From positions 666,447 through 694,418 of the forward strand of contig BJOX01000190.1 of NCBI GenBank assembly GCA_009731375.1: a stretch of DNA of 27,972 nt. The letters run 5' to 3'. This DNA comes from Paulinella micropora (lineage: Eukaryota; Cercozoa; Imbricatea; Euglyphida). The number at the start of each line of letters is the position of its first letter. Position 1 is the first letter of the stretch. The notes under the pieces were generated by a model that searched no databases, was not told the DNA's origin, and saw nothing but the letters and a program-made list of their open reading frames with translations. A program made the translations under genes and the position numbers. Shown piece after piece: positions 17,696 to 27,210 of this stretch.

Positions 17696-18493
17696 CTATA
17701 GCGTATCTCGCCATTCGCAGCGCGGGCCGTGGCTCCTGGCCACATCGAATTCGGCCTTGGCACGACGGGCGTGGGACTTGTTGCGCAGCACTGTGTCGAT
17801 CTGCAGCGCCCAGCTCTCGCGGTCGGCGTCGTCCTCTTCTGCTCCTAGCCCGCACAGGGCCACCCAGCCCTGGGCACGCCAGTGCACCCTGGCACAAGCC
17901 CACAAGAAGCGCAGAGCGTACACGGCCACTTGTGGAGAGGACGCGCAGGACACGCACCCCGCCACGGAGCCTTCCGACACTGCGCACAACAGGACCTCCA
18001 TGCACCACACCCAGAAACCTGTGTTGCTGTTTTCTCGTTCCGTATCTACCAGGTACGCGGCCAGCCTGTCCAGCCAGCGGCAGTTGACGGCTAGCGGCAG
18101 CATGTCGGGGAAGATCGCGGGCTGGCAGTGGGTGCTTAGCCAGGACTGCACCTCACCTACCCAGACCTCATTCACGTGCACGCCGGGCATCAGAACTCCC
18201 AGCGTATCCTGTAGCACCGCCATGTTCAGCAGCCTCAGCGTTTCGGGGGGCAGCTCAGACAAAACCGCCGAACGGCTGCGAGTGAGCTCTACCAGCAGGT
18301 TGGCGCGCTTTAACGTCAGGCGCCCCGTCTTTTCGTAGGGCACCAGCACCCACGTAGGCCCGTGTCGGCGCCGAAGCGTCGTCGTCAGGGCCTCGGCGGG
18401 GGGCCTGGCCTCGGCGCCGGCACGGAGCTCTGAGTCATCCCAACAGCTCAACCCAGAACCCCCGCCACGGGAATTCCAGCTTAGAGCGTGGTC
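17696..18493 (-). pseudogene. Gene A: unrecognised protein frame without a clear start
   Basis: The frame is open from 18493 (after a TAG at 18496-18494) to the stop at 17696, about 265 codons. The first ATG is roughly 85 codons in, so its 5' end is missing, spliced or broken. The sequence looks globular and mostly helical: GPTWVLVPYEKTGRLTLKRA, LPPETLRLLNMAVLQDTLGV, FWVWCMEVLLCAVSEGSVAG and YALRFLWACARVHWRAQGW. It is rich in Trp and Cys. No known motif is seen. The frame is in phase with gene C upstream, and a 360-base interval between them begins GT and ends AG (18853-18494), so the two may be one spliced gene. Confidence 0.45.
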
Positions 18494-18497
18494 CTAG

Positions 18498-18531
18498 GCG
18501 CGGGGGCAAGCCCCCGCGCTTGCCCCCGCGC
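18498..18531. other. GC-rich hairpin with repeated arm
   Basis: GCGCGGGGGC (18498-18507) is followed after AA by its exact reverse complement (18510-18519), and that arm is repeated at 18522-18531. A very stable stem with two competing 3' arms. Confidence 0.7.
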
Positions 18532-18656
18532 CAGCCTCCCGGCCAGCCTGTCAAGCCCAGAGAACGCCCGCCCGCCTGACCGTGTCGGGCTGCGGCTCAC
18601 CCGGGCGCGGCTCCGGCAAGAGTGCGCGGGAGGCCGGGGGCAAGGAAGAAGAAAAC

Positions 18657-18743
18657 GAAGAAGAAGAAGAAGAAGAAGAAGAAGAAGAAGAAGAAGAAGA
18701 AGAAGAAGAAGAAGAAGAAGAAGAAGAAGAAGAAGAAGAAGAA
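18657..18743 (+). repeat. (GAA)29 microsatellite
   Basis: 87 bases of uninterrupted GAA, preceded by AAGGAAGAAGAAAAC. On the minus strand it is a CTT pyrimidine tract inside the interval between genes C and A. Poly-Glu, poly-Lys and poly-Leu frames over it are artefacts. Confidence 0.97.
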
Positions 18744-18830
18744 AGAGAGGGTGCCCTGGCGGGGTTGGACCAAGGGGGCTGGCGCAGCCAGAGCTAGTCA
18801 ATCCCTGGTGGGGCGTGGGCCGAATGGTGG

Positions 18831-18880
18831 GCTCCGCGCCCACGCATTCACACACCAGCCAGCTCCGCGCCCACGCATTC
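18831..18880 (+). repeat. 19-bp direct repeat, 31 bp apart
   Basis: GCTCCGCGCCCACGCATTC occurs exactly at 18831-18849 and 18862-18880. The duplication spans the end of gene C's frame, so the stop at 18850-18848 may result from it. Confidence 0.8.
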
Positions 18881-19765
18881 GTCGAAAAATGCCCCGGCCG
18901 CCTCTTTAGAGCCTACCGTAATCAAGACTGGCCCCAGCAGGGAAGAGAGCGAAGTCAACCACAGCGGGTGCTTGAGCAGCGCCGCCAGGGCGGCGGACGC
19001 TTGCTTGTCCTCGTCCAGGCCCAGCACAACCAAACGCGCCGGGAACTCAAGCTCGCTACAAAACGACGCCAGTCTCTCAATTGCCTGCTCCGTTAAACCG
19101 GCCGGGTCGTGCATCTCCACTACGCAGTCACTCCCTTCGTGCGCTCGGAAGGGAAACTCCGACGCCCCCCCGCTCCAGCGCCGATAGGCGCGGAACGGGA
19201 AAGCTATCGCGTTTTTGTGCTCCTCGGGGAGACGCGGGGGTTGCTGTGCAGCAACAGCACGAGCGGCGCCTCAGCGTCCCTCAGCAGCTCCGCGCGCAAG
19301 AACGCGCCACTCCTCGACCAAACCACAGAACGCCACGGGCCCGTCCCGGGGGGGCCCCACCCTGCCAGCGCGGGCTGCTGTGGGGTAAAGCAAGAGGCGG
19401 AGAGTTCCCGGGGGGGGCAGCATGCTCCCGTTCCCGTTCCAAAAAAGCTGTGCGCCCCGGGGCAGACCCTCCAGTTGGTACAGGTCGTTCACTGTATCTA
19501 CACGCAGACGGCCCGGATGTTCGGGCCGCGGGAAAAGCCCGGGGGGAGCCTCCGTGATCACCGAAAAGTTTACTGCTCCTGACAGCGCATACCACAGGCT
19601 CAGCACACGGCATTGATCCGCAGGCATGCTCGCCACAACCCAAAAAGGTCCCGGGGAATTCTGTTGTAAGGCCAGAACCAGCGAGCGGCAAAGGTGAACT
19701 CTGTTCTCCCCATCTGTTCTCGCCACGTGTTTGGTATCGTCTCCCTCTGGCTCCATGGGTAGCAT
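18848..19765 (-). pseudogene. Gene C: unrecognised protein, one in-frame TGA
   Basis: ATG at 19765 (MLPMEPEGDDTK) opens a frame that runs to 18848 in a single phase, interrupted only by TGA at 19273-19271. Upstream the frame is open to 20032 but has no start codon. The first part has RVLSLWYALSGAVNFSVITE and LYQLEGLPRGAQLFW. The second part has AFPFRAYRRWSGG and a helical end with LTEQAIERLASF and PARLVVLGLDEDKQASAAL. No family is recognised. It lies upstream of genes A and B on the same strand, suggesting one cluster. Confidence 0.45.
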
Positions 19766-20688
19766 GTGGTGGGGTGATCGATGTTGAACGTCGAGGGGTC
19801 CTCCATGTGGGATGTTAACTGGACGGTCACCTGGGGAATGCTGTTGTCTCCTCGAAGAATCGTAGTTCCTCGGCGGTGGAGAGTTGTGAAGTTGTTGCTT
19901 TGGGGATTGGGAATGGCGTTGGTGGATAGGGCGTCGTTCGCCTTCATTCCTAGACTGGTCGTTCCGAGACTGGTCACGTCTTGCGCCATCTCGTCCTCTA
20001 GGGTCAAGACAATAGACATGAAGATATATAGTTCAAGGTCAACCATCGTTGGTTACCTGTTATAAGAAGGAGATAGGCTGCGTTGGGAACTTCGTCGTTC
20101 GCGGTGTTTGTTGCCTTCTGCCAATTCGATTCAAGTCTGCGGCAAGTCGATAAATGGGTCCAATGACTAGATAGAAAAAAGAGAGGAAGCTATTTACCGA
20201 GTCTGGTTCGCTGATGAGCGTTCAGACCCCTATCACATTATGTAATAACCAATAAATGCTTACAGAAAATATGAAAGATCAAAGGACCGATCGTTCGACC
20301 CTCGCTCCCTTGCTTGCAAAGACAATCGTATGTCGTTTGTGAGAATTGCTGTGCTCGCTTCCGAGAAGCGGTTTTGGTGGTCATCCACTTGAACGAAACT
20401 GGCAATCGTATGCCGTCAGCCAACACTTTTTCACAAGAGAATAACACGGCCCGGCAGTCTTATTACAATAACGAATTTGTCGACAAAAATGCGTAATTAG
20501 CGTAAAAATTAGAAAAAATAAGTTGGAAAAACTTGAACATGAACACGAACTTGAACTTGAACTTGAAGTTGAAGATAAACAAAACAGTAAACGTAAATAA
20601 TAATAATAATAAACAATAATAATAGTAGAAAAAACCAATAATAGAATAATAAAATATGATAAAATAGTAATAAGAGCTGTGAAAAAAT

Positions 20689-20691
<3 letters not shown>
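19766..20691. other. Interval without a convincing gene
   Basis: A minus-strand frame from 20046 to 19600 (148 residues) overlaps the start of gene C in another phase and has no recognised motif. GC content falls from about 19800 rightward. From about 20525 to 20580 the plus strand is an imperfect GAACTT hexamer repeat; AT-rich, irregular AAT-type DNA follows up to the SINE tail. Confidence 0.4.

Positions 20692-20745
<54 letters not shown>
20692..20745 (-). repeat. (TTA)n tail of SINE copy 1
   Basis: An uninterrupted (AAT)n run on the plus strand directly after the 3' end of the SINE body. Confidence 0.9.
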
Positions 20746-21026
20746 GTGCTTCTCTGTCAATGGCTGATGCATTTCTGCACATGCGCCTCCATCGTCTCAC
20801 CCGTGAGGGGAGTACGAAGAATTGACGATAGGCTGTAATGACACCCCCGCAAGGGCAGTTCCAACACTTCCAGACGGACCGGTATGTTCAATGAAAATAC
20901 TGGTCCAGACGGACCGGTATGTTCAATAAAAATACTGGTGGCACCGACGGGAATCGAACTGGCGACAGTCGAACTGGCGACAGGGCCCAGATGGTAGAAC
21001 TTGACCACTGGGCTATCACGGTGTCC
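20746..21026 (-). mobile_element. tRNA-derived SINE, copy 1 (subfamily with duplications)
   Basis: On the minus strand the element begins at 21026 with a tRNA-like head: acceptor GGACACC pairing with GGTGCC, A-box-like TAGCCCAGTGG and B-box-like AGTTCGATTCC. The head carries a 15-base tandem duplication (20954-20968, 20969-20983) that repeats part of the B-box region. The body has a 35-base tandem duplication (20870-20904, 20905-20939; one difference). It ends with TGACAGAGAAGCAC and a (TTA)n tail. RNA polymerase III promoters of this kind drive SINE transcription. Confidence 0.85.
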
Positions 21027-21063
<37 letters not shown>

Positions 21064-21078
21064 GTAATAATAATAATA
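21027..21078 (-). repeat. (TTA)n tail of SINE copy 2
   Basis: AAT repeats on the plus strand with one interruption; SINE copy 1's head directly abuts it. Confidence 0.88.
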
Positions 21079-21317
21079 GTGCTTCTCTGTCAATGGCGAA
21101 TGCATTTCTGCACATGTGCCTCCATCGTCTCACCCGTGAGGGGAGTACGAAGATTTGACGATAGGCTGTAATGACACCCCCGCAAGGCAGCTCCAAGCCT
21201 TCCAGACAGACCAATACTTTCAAAGAAAATATCCTTTGAAAATACTGGCACCGACGGGAATCGAACTGGCGACAGGTCCCAGATGGTAGACCTTAACCAC
21301 TGGGCTATCGCGGTGCC
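21079..21317 (-). mobile_element. tRNA-derived SINE, copy 2 (239 bp)
   Basis: The 71-base head (21317-21247) starts GGCACCG and ends CGGTGCC, a perfect 7-base-pair acceptor stem, with A-box-like TAGCCCAGTGG and B-box-like AGTTCGATTCC. The T-stem is degenerate, so this is a tRNA relic rather than a functional tRNA gene. The body matches copy 3 at about 96%. Its head abuts the tail of the LINE. Confidence 0.88.
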
Positions 21318-21357
21318 ACAATAATAATAATAAAAAAAATAATAAAAATAATAATAG
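21318..21357 (-). repeat. Irregular (TTA)n tail of the LINE
   Basis: AAT repeats with A-rich interruptions between the LINE 3' end and SINE copy 2. Confidence 0.85.
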
Positions 21358-24300
21358 GCTTCCTCAGACTATAGCATCAGATCCAAATCCTGGACATGTG
21401 CCTCCATTGGGTCACCGGGGTCAGCCGATCCCAACGCATTGTCAGAACACCAAACAGACATAGCAGCAACAGCAACAGCAGGGGCAGATGGGGGCTGTGA
21501 AGTGCATGAAGAGCTAGATGCGAGGGTGTTAGCTGAAGAGAAGAACTCGGAGACACTACGCTGCGCTCCCGAACCCCTCTCTCTAGCCAGGACGTCCACA
21601 CTGCGCGGACGGCCGCGCCGCGCAACATCAACGTCACTTGGGGGAGAGGGTGGGACAGAAGCTGATGGAACCTCAGTGAGGTCAATCACCTCCTCGCCCC
21701 CATCCTCCACCCCAAGCTCCTCCCTTTTACCCTCCCTAGCAGACCAACACTCAGACACATATGATCCAAACAACACATCCAACTTTGGAGGGGGACGCAA
21801 CGCTGTAACCCCTAACAACGCAGCAAGCCTAAAGTTACTGCGGAAGCGCGACTTCCCCTGAAAAAGCTTACAAAACAATCGTGATTGATCCACAGGCGAC
21901 ATATCATCCCAACCCTGCCGCACAGAGCCCTCCCGCTCCCGCCCAAGCAACACATCCTCCACCACAACCTCACCGCCTACGACCTCACCACCCTCCTCAC
22001 TCCCTCCATCCCCCTCAGCACCCCCCACAGCCATGCCACCGAGCCTCTGCATACTCAGCAACAGCTGCTTACGTCTCCCCTCATGCATGGGGCAATCCCA
22101 TAAGAAGTGCGCAAGGGACTCATTGACATCATCATGACAACAGAAGCAGCGAGGGGACATGCCACTGACCAACTTGCTGCGGTACAACCGAAGGCGGTTG
22201 TTGCAGCTGAGCAACCTTCTCCGAAGCAGATTATAATGCGCATCATCAAGGGCTACCCATCTTGGGAACTCCTTAGTTCCAAAGACTTGTCTTAGGATGA
22301 CTCGCAGGCCATCAGTAAGATCGCTGCCTGCCTCTCGCTTGTCCCACATCAGTTGCTGCACCATCTTGACGTCCTGCTGAAGGGCCCACTTGTCCACAGT
22401 CGAACACCAACCCTCGAGGTCCTTCTCTGAGCTATTTAGGAGCTCCTGAAGCCCTTGTTGTAGATCCATTGAGTCCCTGATAGCGCCTTCGGCCTCCGCA
22501 GTCCAGTCGGATTTGACTTGAGATGCGATGACAGGAAATCGCTTCTCCGGTAGAACACGCAGCCGTCCATAGAACTTCAGTTGCGCCGCCCGCCGCAAAC
22601 GCTCCGCACTCAAAGAGCGCGCCAGAAAGAGTGTAATCCACTTGCTTGTCTTAGGGCTGATGCCGAGAATCATCCTCATGGGGCGCAGCATTGCTGCCTC
22701 CAGCTTGGTGAGCTGCGATACGGGGGCACGCCAGACATCGAAGGCGTACTTCAGCTTGGCCCCCACAAGTTGATTCCAGCACATGAGACGATACCTAGCT
22801 TGTATCTCACCTGCACACCACAAAGAGTACCAACCTGCGGTGGCGACTTCAGTGACACGCGTAGCCCGCAGGGCCTGCTCCTTCCACTTCAGGTCGTCGG
22901 TGATAACCACTCCCAGGTACTTGTACTGACTGGTGACACAAAGCTTCTGGCCGCGAAACCACACCACGGGCTCACCTCGCTCCCTGATACTTGGTCGTTT
23001 CGCCTTGCTCGACGTGTAAATGGGCATGATTTCCGTCTTGCCGGGCTTCAAGTTGACTTCCAGCCGGTAATCTTCCGCGAACTTGGCCACAACATTGACC
23101 ATCTTCTGGAGCTCGGTGCGACTGTGAGCGATGAGGGCCACGTCGTCCGCGTATAGAAGTGCCTTGATGTCGTTCAGCCGCTTCACATCCGTGATCTTGA
23201 GGGCACTCGCCAGCCGATCACACAGCTCATCCATAAAGACGTTGAAGAGTGTGGGAGAGAGAGGGGACCCCTGTTGGACGCCTACACCCTCCAGTACTTC
23301 GGGGGTGAGTGCTCCATCAACTAGCACTTGCGACGAAGTCTGCTCGTAGCACCTGCGTAGCGTGCGCCAGAACTTGCCCCTTACACCCAGCTTCCAGAGC
23401 CTCTCAAATAGGCCATCTCTCCAAACAGACGGGAAAGCCTTGCGTAGATCGACGAACAGGACATACGACTAGACTCCCGCTTCTGCTGCTGACTTCGACC
23501 TCTGCCAAAGGGTAAAGACCTGATCCGTAGTGCGACGCCCCGGGCGGAAGCCTCCCTGCTCTGGACGTAGCTTATCCGGGCCATCCACGAAGAGCGTTAG
23601 ACGAGTAGCTAATAAGGACAGATACAGCTTACCAAGGCAACTAATAATCGAGATATCCCTCCAGTTGTCAGGATCCGTAGGATCCCCACCCTTGGGGATA
23701 TTGACGATGATTCCCTTGCCCCAAGCTTTTGGAGTCCTCTCGGCTTCTCGAATCCAGTTGAAGTACTGCGTTAAGTAGCCATTGATGTAGGCGCCGCCAT
23801 ACTTGAGCATCTCGTTCTTCACTTTGTCCTCGCCACAAGCTTTGTGGTTATTCAGGGCACGTTGCCTTGCAAGGACCTCCTCTTGCGTGAACGGCTTGTC
23901 CAGCTCTTCGCAAGTGTCTTCACCTACTTCGTGCTCCTTCATAGCCCGGGCCACCTCATCTCTGAAGCGATCGTTCCAGTGGAACTGCCGCTTAGCTTCG
24001 GCTTCCTCCCACTCCAGCGAGCCTGCTTCTGCACAGCACTCCACCACAACAGCCGCACTTGCCGGATTTTCCCGTGGCTTCACCGAATTTTTCCGAAATT
24101 CCTCCCACCGAGCGACCTTTTCCGGCAGCGTACACGCCAGTGAGCCATCCTCCCTTTGCACCGGCGCGGAGACCTTCGTTCTGCGTGCCCCGCCAAGCCG
24201 CTTCGCGAGTAGCCAAAAGCGCTTTGAGGATTGCTCGCGTTGACATTTGACCGCTTCTTCCTGCACTTGCTTGAAGGAGGCGGACTTCTTGGCCCGAGTT

Positions 24301-26600
24301 GCCTTCCGAATTTGCTTGCGGAGCCGTAGCCAATTCAGACGGGCTTCCGCATTCGATTCATCCCTCCTGTATGCTGCGTAGGCCTCCCGGCGCTGCTGAA
24401 TGAGCTCCTTTAGCTCCCCGTCGAACCAATTGTTGGTGAAACGGGGTCGTATACATCTGGAGCCAAGGACCCGGTGCGCCGCCATTCGGAAGGACTGCGC
24501 CACTCGCTCGGTGACGTCATCTACCACCCGTTGGCTGTCGGCACCACCCGATAGGTCAAGCTCAGGCAGCTGATGCACTCCAAGCTTCTGTAGGCAATGC
24601 TGGAATACGTCATCGAACTTGTCGCGTAGATAATCCAGCGCTTGCTTCGCAGCGTGATCATTACCCGAGACACCAGCACCAATAAGCTTATCAACACGAA
24701 AGGACCTGTAAGGTTTCGCAGCCCGCTTTGGCCGGCGCTGGCCGCTCCACGTCAGTTCGGCCCATACTGCCTTGTGGTCCGTATCAAGATCATCTTCGCA
24801 TACTCCGAACTTTGCTCCAGATGCCAAGCCAGGCGACGCGCAGATGTAATCGAGGAGGTGCTTGCCTGTGCCCATGCCGCGCTGCTCACGCCGGGACCAC
24901 CAGTAGGACCCTTCCACTGGGCACGAGAAGCCGCTCAGATTTCGCAGGCCCGTAGCGACGAGGACAGCCGCGAGTCTCTTGCCGTTCTCCGAACGTACCG
25001 GTGCTCCCTTATCATCGACCTCCCCGTGCTGACCGACGATGCCCTCCTCTTTTCGGCTGCATGCCGGCCCGAGCTTCGCGTTGGCATCCGCCACCGTGAC
25101 CACAAGACCTTTGGCTCCAAAAAAAGCTATAGCTGCCTGCCAGGCCGCATACGCCTCTGACGACTCTTCTTCCTGCGTTTCCTGGGGAAAGTAGCCGTTG
25201 CCCACATAGATATCCTGAGCGCCGGTAACACCCGAGGCGATACGCAGCCACACTTGCTGCCGGTGGTCGACGGGGGCTGACACCAGGTTGCAATACGGAC
25301 CAAGGAAGTTAGCCACCGCGAATAGAACCCCACCCTTGCAGCGATTTTTCTCGCTGACCTCCGCAGGTTTTCCAAAAATCCGGAATCCATCCAGGCTGCA
25401 TTTGGAAAGTTGCTTCTTGCCCATGCGGTGCTCCTGAGCCCCGATGACTAGCCAGCCCTCGTGCTTGTAGAATGATGCCCATTCCGCCGTGCCTACGTTG
25501 TCGTATCCCGTTTTACCCTGCCAGTTGTGACTCGCGACGAGTAGCTTGAAGCCGGTATCGAACTGCTTGGAGCGGTGCTTCTTGGCTCGTTTCCGGACCC
25601 GACGGCCGCGCTTGGCTTCCGCCCTCGTGCTGCCCCCCTCTGCAGGTGCTTGCGCAGGTTGGTCCCCCACTGCACTGGCCGCCGAATGCAGGGGCACCAC
25701 ATGCACATCAGCACACTCAGACACACACTTAGGTGCATCGGCAGCCAATTCCGAAGACACCACCTGCACATCATCGACACATTCTTCATGCAGAGGCAAG
25801 ACGCGATATCCCGTCGCAGCTTCCTCCTTCCGGACCGCCGCTTCCCCACGCAGATGGATGCGAATAAGCCTTCGGACACGTTCCCTGTCCCTGAACCTGC
25901 GCCCAAGGGCCACATTGACCCCTCTGCCGAAGAATTTGAGATGTTTGAGTTGCTGCAACGCCGTCTGCCTGCTGTCATCGTCCTCGTAGACCAGCTCCAG
26001 GTGACGAGACATTCGCTGGCCTTGCCACTCCATTACCGGGACCACCAGACCAAGACCGCTCATTTTGGAGGCGATCTCCTGTAGATTGGCGCGTTCTGAG
26101 AGCCCCCAGACAATCAGATTACGCCCGTCCTTGTCGTACCGATCTACCCGCCGGTACCGTCGAGGCGGCGGTGCCATCTGCCATATAGCGCCGCTCGCCT
26201 TATGTTGAAGCGCCGACCCGTGTGCCAGGTTTGGGGAGGAAGGATGAGGCGCAGCTAAGATAGCCTCTCCACGTGGTTCAGGAATTCCGTCATATACGCG
26301 AGCCCTCATCCTCCCATCCTGGGACATCGGGCCAGAGCCCGTCGAAGAGGCATTCCCACGGGGATTGTCCAGGTCTTCGGCGATTCTACCTTGTCCCATA
26401 AGGGCCACAGTGGTAGCTCCGTGCTTCGCGTATTTGTAATCCATTGAGAGTAGTAGACGGCCAATGTCGCTGGCCATCACCGCCGCGCCTCTTTACGCCG
26501 AGGAAAGCGCCCGTCCATGCAAATAGCATCGGCGGTATCTGCAACACACACTACACGCATTTCCGCCGGTGTCACTGGACGCTGCCGCGTCGCTTCGTGC
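21358..26600 (-). mobile_element. Non-LTR retrotransposon (LINE), nearly intact; 5' edge uncertain
   Basis: One long frame (26477-21369) encodes all expected LINE functions and ends 11 bases before the (TTA)n tail, so the 3' untranslated region is almost absent. The 5' edge is not visible; DNA up to about 27050 may be its leader. No target duplication could be identified because the 3' tail runs into SINEs. The clade cannot be named without a tree; the domain layout is that of an APE-type element, not an R2-type one. Confidence 0.88.
21369..26477 (-). pseudogene. LINE ORF: ORF1-like region, APE endonuclease, reverse transcriptase, zinc knuckle (one in-frame TAG)
   Basis: The first ATG is 26477; an upstream in-frame TAA lies at 26495-26493. 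Codons about 118-200 (NLIVWGLSER...) resemble the RNA-binding fold of LINE ORF1 proteins. Codons about 310-575 are an APE-type endonuclease: SHNWQG, IGAQEHRM, VADANAKLG, LLDYICASP and DTDHKAVW. Reverse transcriptase follows: IPKGGDPTDPDNWRDIS, GGFRPGRRTTDQV, then TAG at codon 1003 (23471-23469). In the same frame come VLFVDLRKAF, VQQGSPLSPTLFNVF and the active site LLYADDVAL (about codon 1108). A C-x2-C...H...C knuckle (CFCC ... HFLWDC) lies near codon 1444. The length is 1702 codons. All catalytic residues appear present; the TAG is the only break. Confidence 0.9.
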
Positions 26601-27052
26601 CCTTCGGCGCCCGCCAGCACCCCCAGCGTCGCCAGAACCTGCCTCACGCACTACACACACTCTCCATCGCATCGCCAACGCCTCTACTCTCATGCCTTAT
26701 GGACTTTCAGCTGCTCCTAACAATACACATCATGAGGTACGGGTGTCCCCGAGTGGAGCCAGATCGGACGGCGTGCCGCTGAAACTCCTTCCCCCACGTG
26801 GGTATAGAAGGCGCGAACCTAGCGGTACCTATAGGGTCTTACAGACAAGTATAGTAATCCCAGCCGAAGCTGCTCAGTTAGAAATGCAACGGTGGAGGGT
26901 GTGAATGCATGGGGCAAGGCACGGCAACGCAGCAAGGCACTGGCAAGGCATTGGGACCGACTGAAGCCCCTCTCCAACGTGCGCTCATCATGTGTTCCAG
27001 TTAGGCAACCCCGAAGAAGCGAAGATAGGGAGGAGACAAAACCCAGATAGGA
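26478..27052. other. Region 5' of the LINE frame, probably its leader in part
   Basis: No credible gene on either strand. Around 26911-26955 GGCAAGGCA-type units recur. No tRNA-like head or other known element is seen. How far the LINE leader extends cannot be told. Confidence 0.4.
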
Positions 27053-27142
27053 TGAAGATAGGATTAACATGAAGCCGAAATGGAGCCGAGTTGGAACAGG
27101 TCAACTCAGCCCCATCTCGGCTCAATGTGAATCCTATCTTCA
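27053..27142. other. 90-bp imperfect palindrome (41-bp arms)
   Basis: Arms 27053-27093 and 27102-27142 match as inverted repeats at 35 of 41 positions around an 8-base loop. The arm starts TGAAGATAGGATT. Either strand transcribed would give a long RNA hairpin. No gene is near except the LINE leader. Confidence 0.85.
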
Positions 27143-27210
27143 ACCCATCTCGGTACTGTTTCCTCCGAATGCTCACCTCAACAAGATCACCAAACCGGAA
27201 CTGGAAGCCC

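Noticed and set aside
18481-18855. Poly-Leu, poly-Glu or poly-Lys proteins
   Set aside because: They are translations of a pure GAA microsatellite in three frames and both strands.
20060-20078. Vector-like ribosome-binding sequence (AAGAAGGAGATAG)
   Set aside because: A short chance match; no vector promoter, tag or adjoining gene is present.
21247-21317. Functional tRNA genes (also at 20940-21026 and 27708-27778)
   Set aside because: The acceptor stem and boxes are present but the T-stem is degenerate, and each copy is fused to the same body and TTA tail, so they are SINE heads.
22581-23156. Plus-strand frame opposite the LINE
   Set aside because: Antisense to conserved reverse-transcriptase sequence; no recognisable domain.
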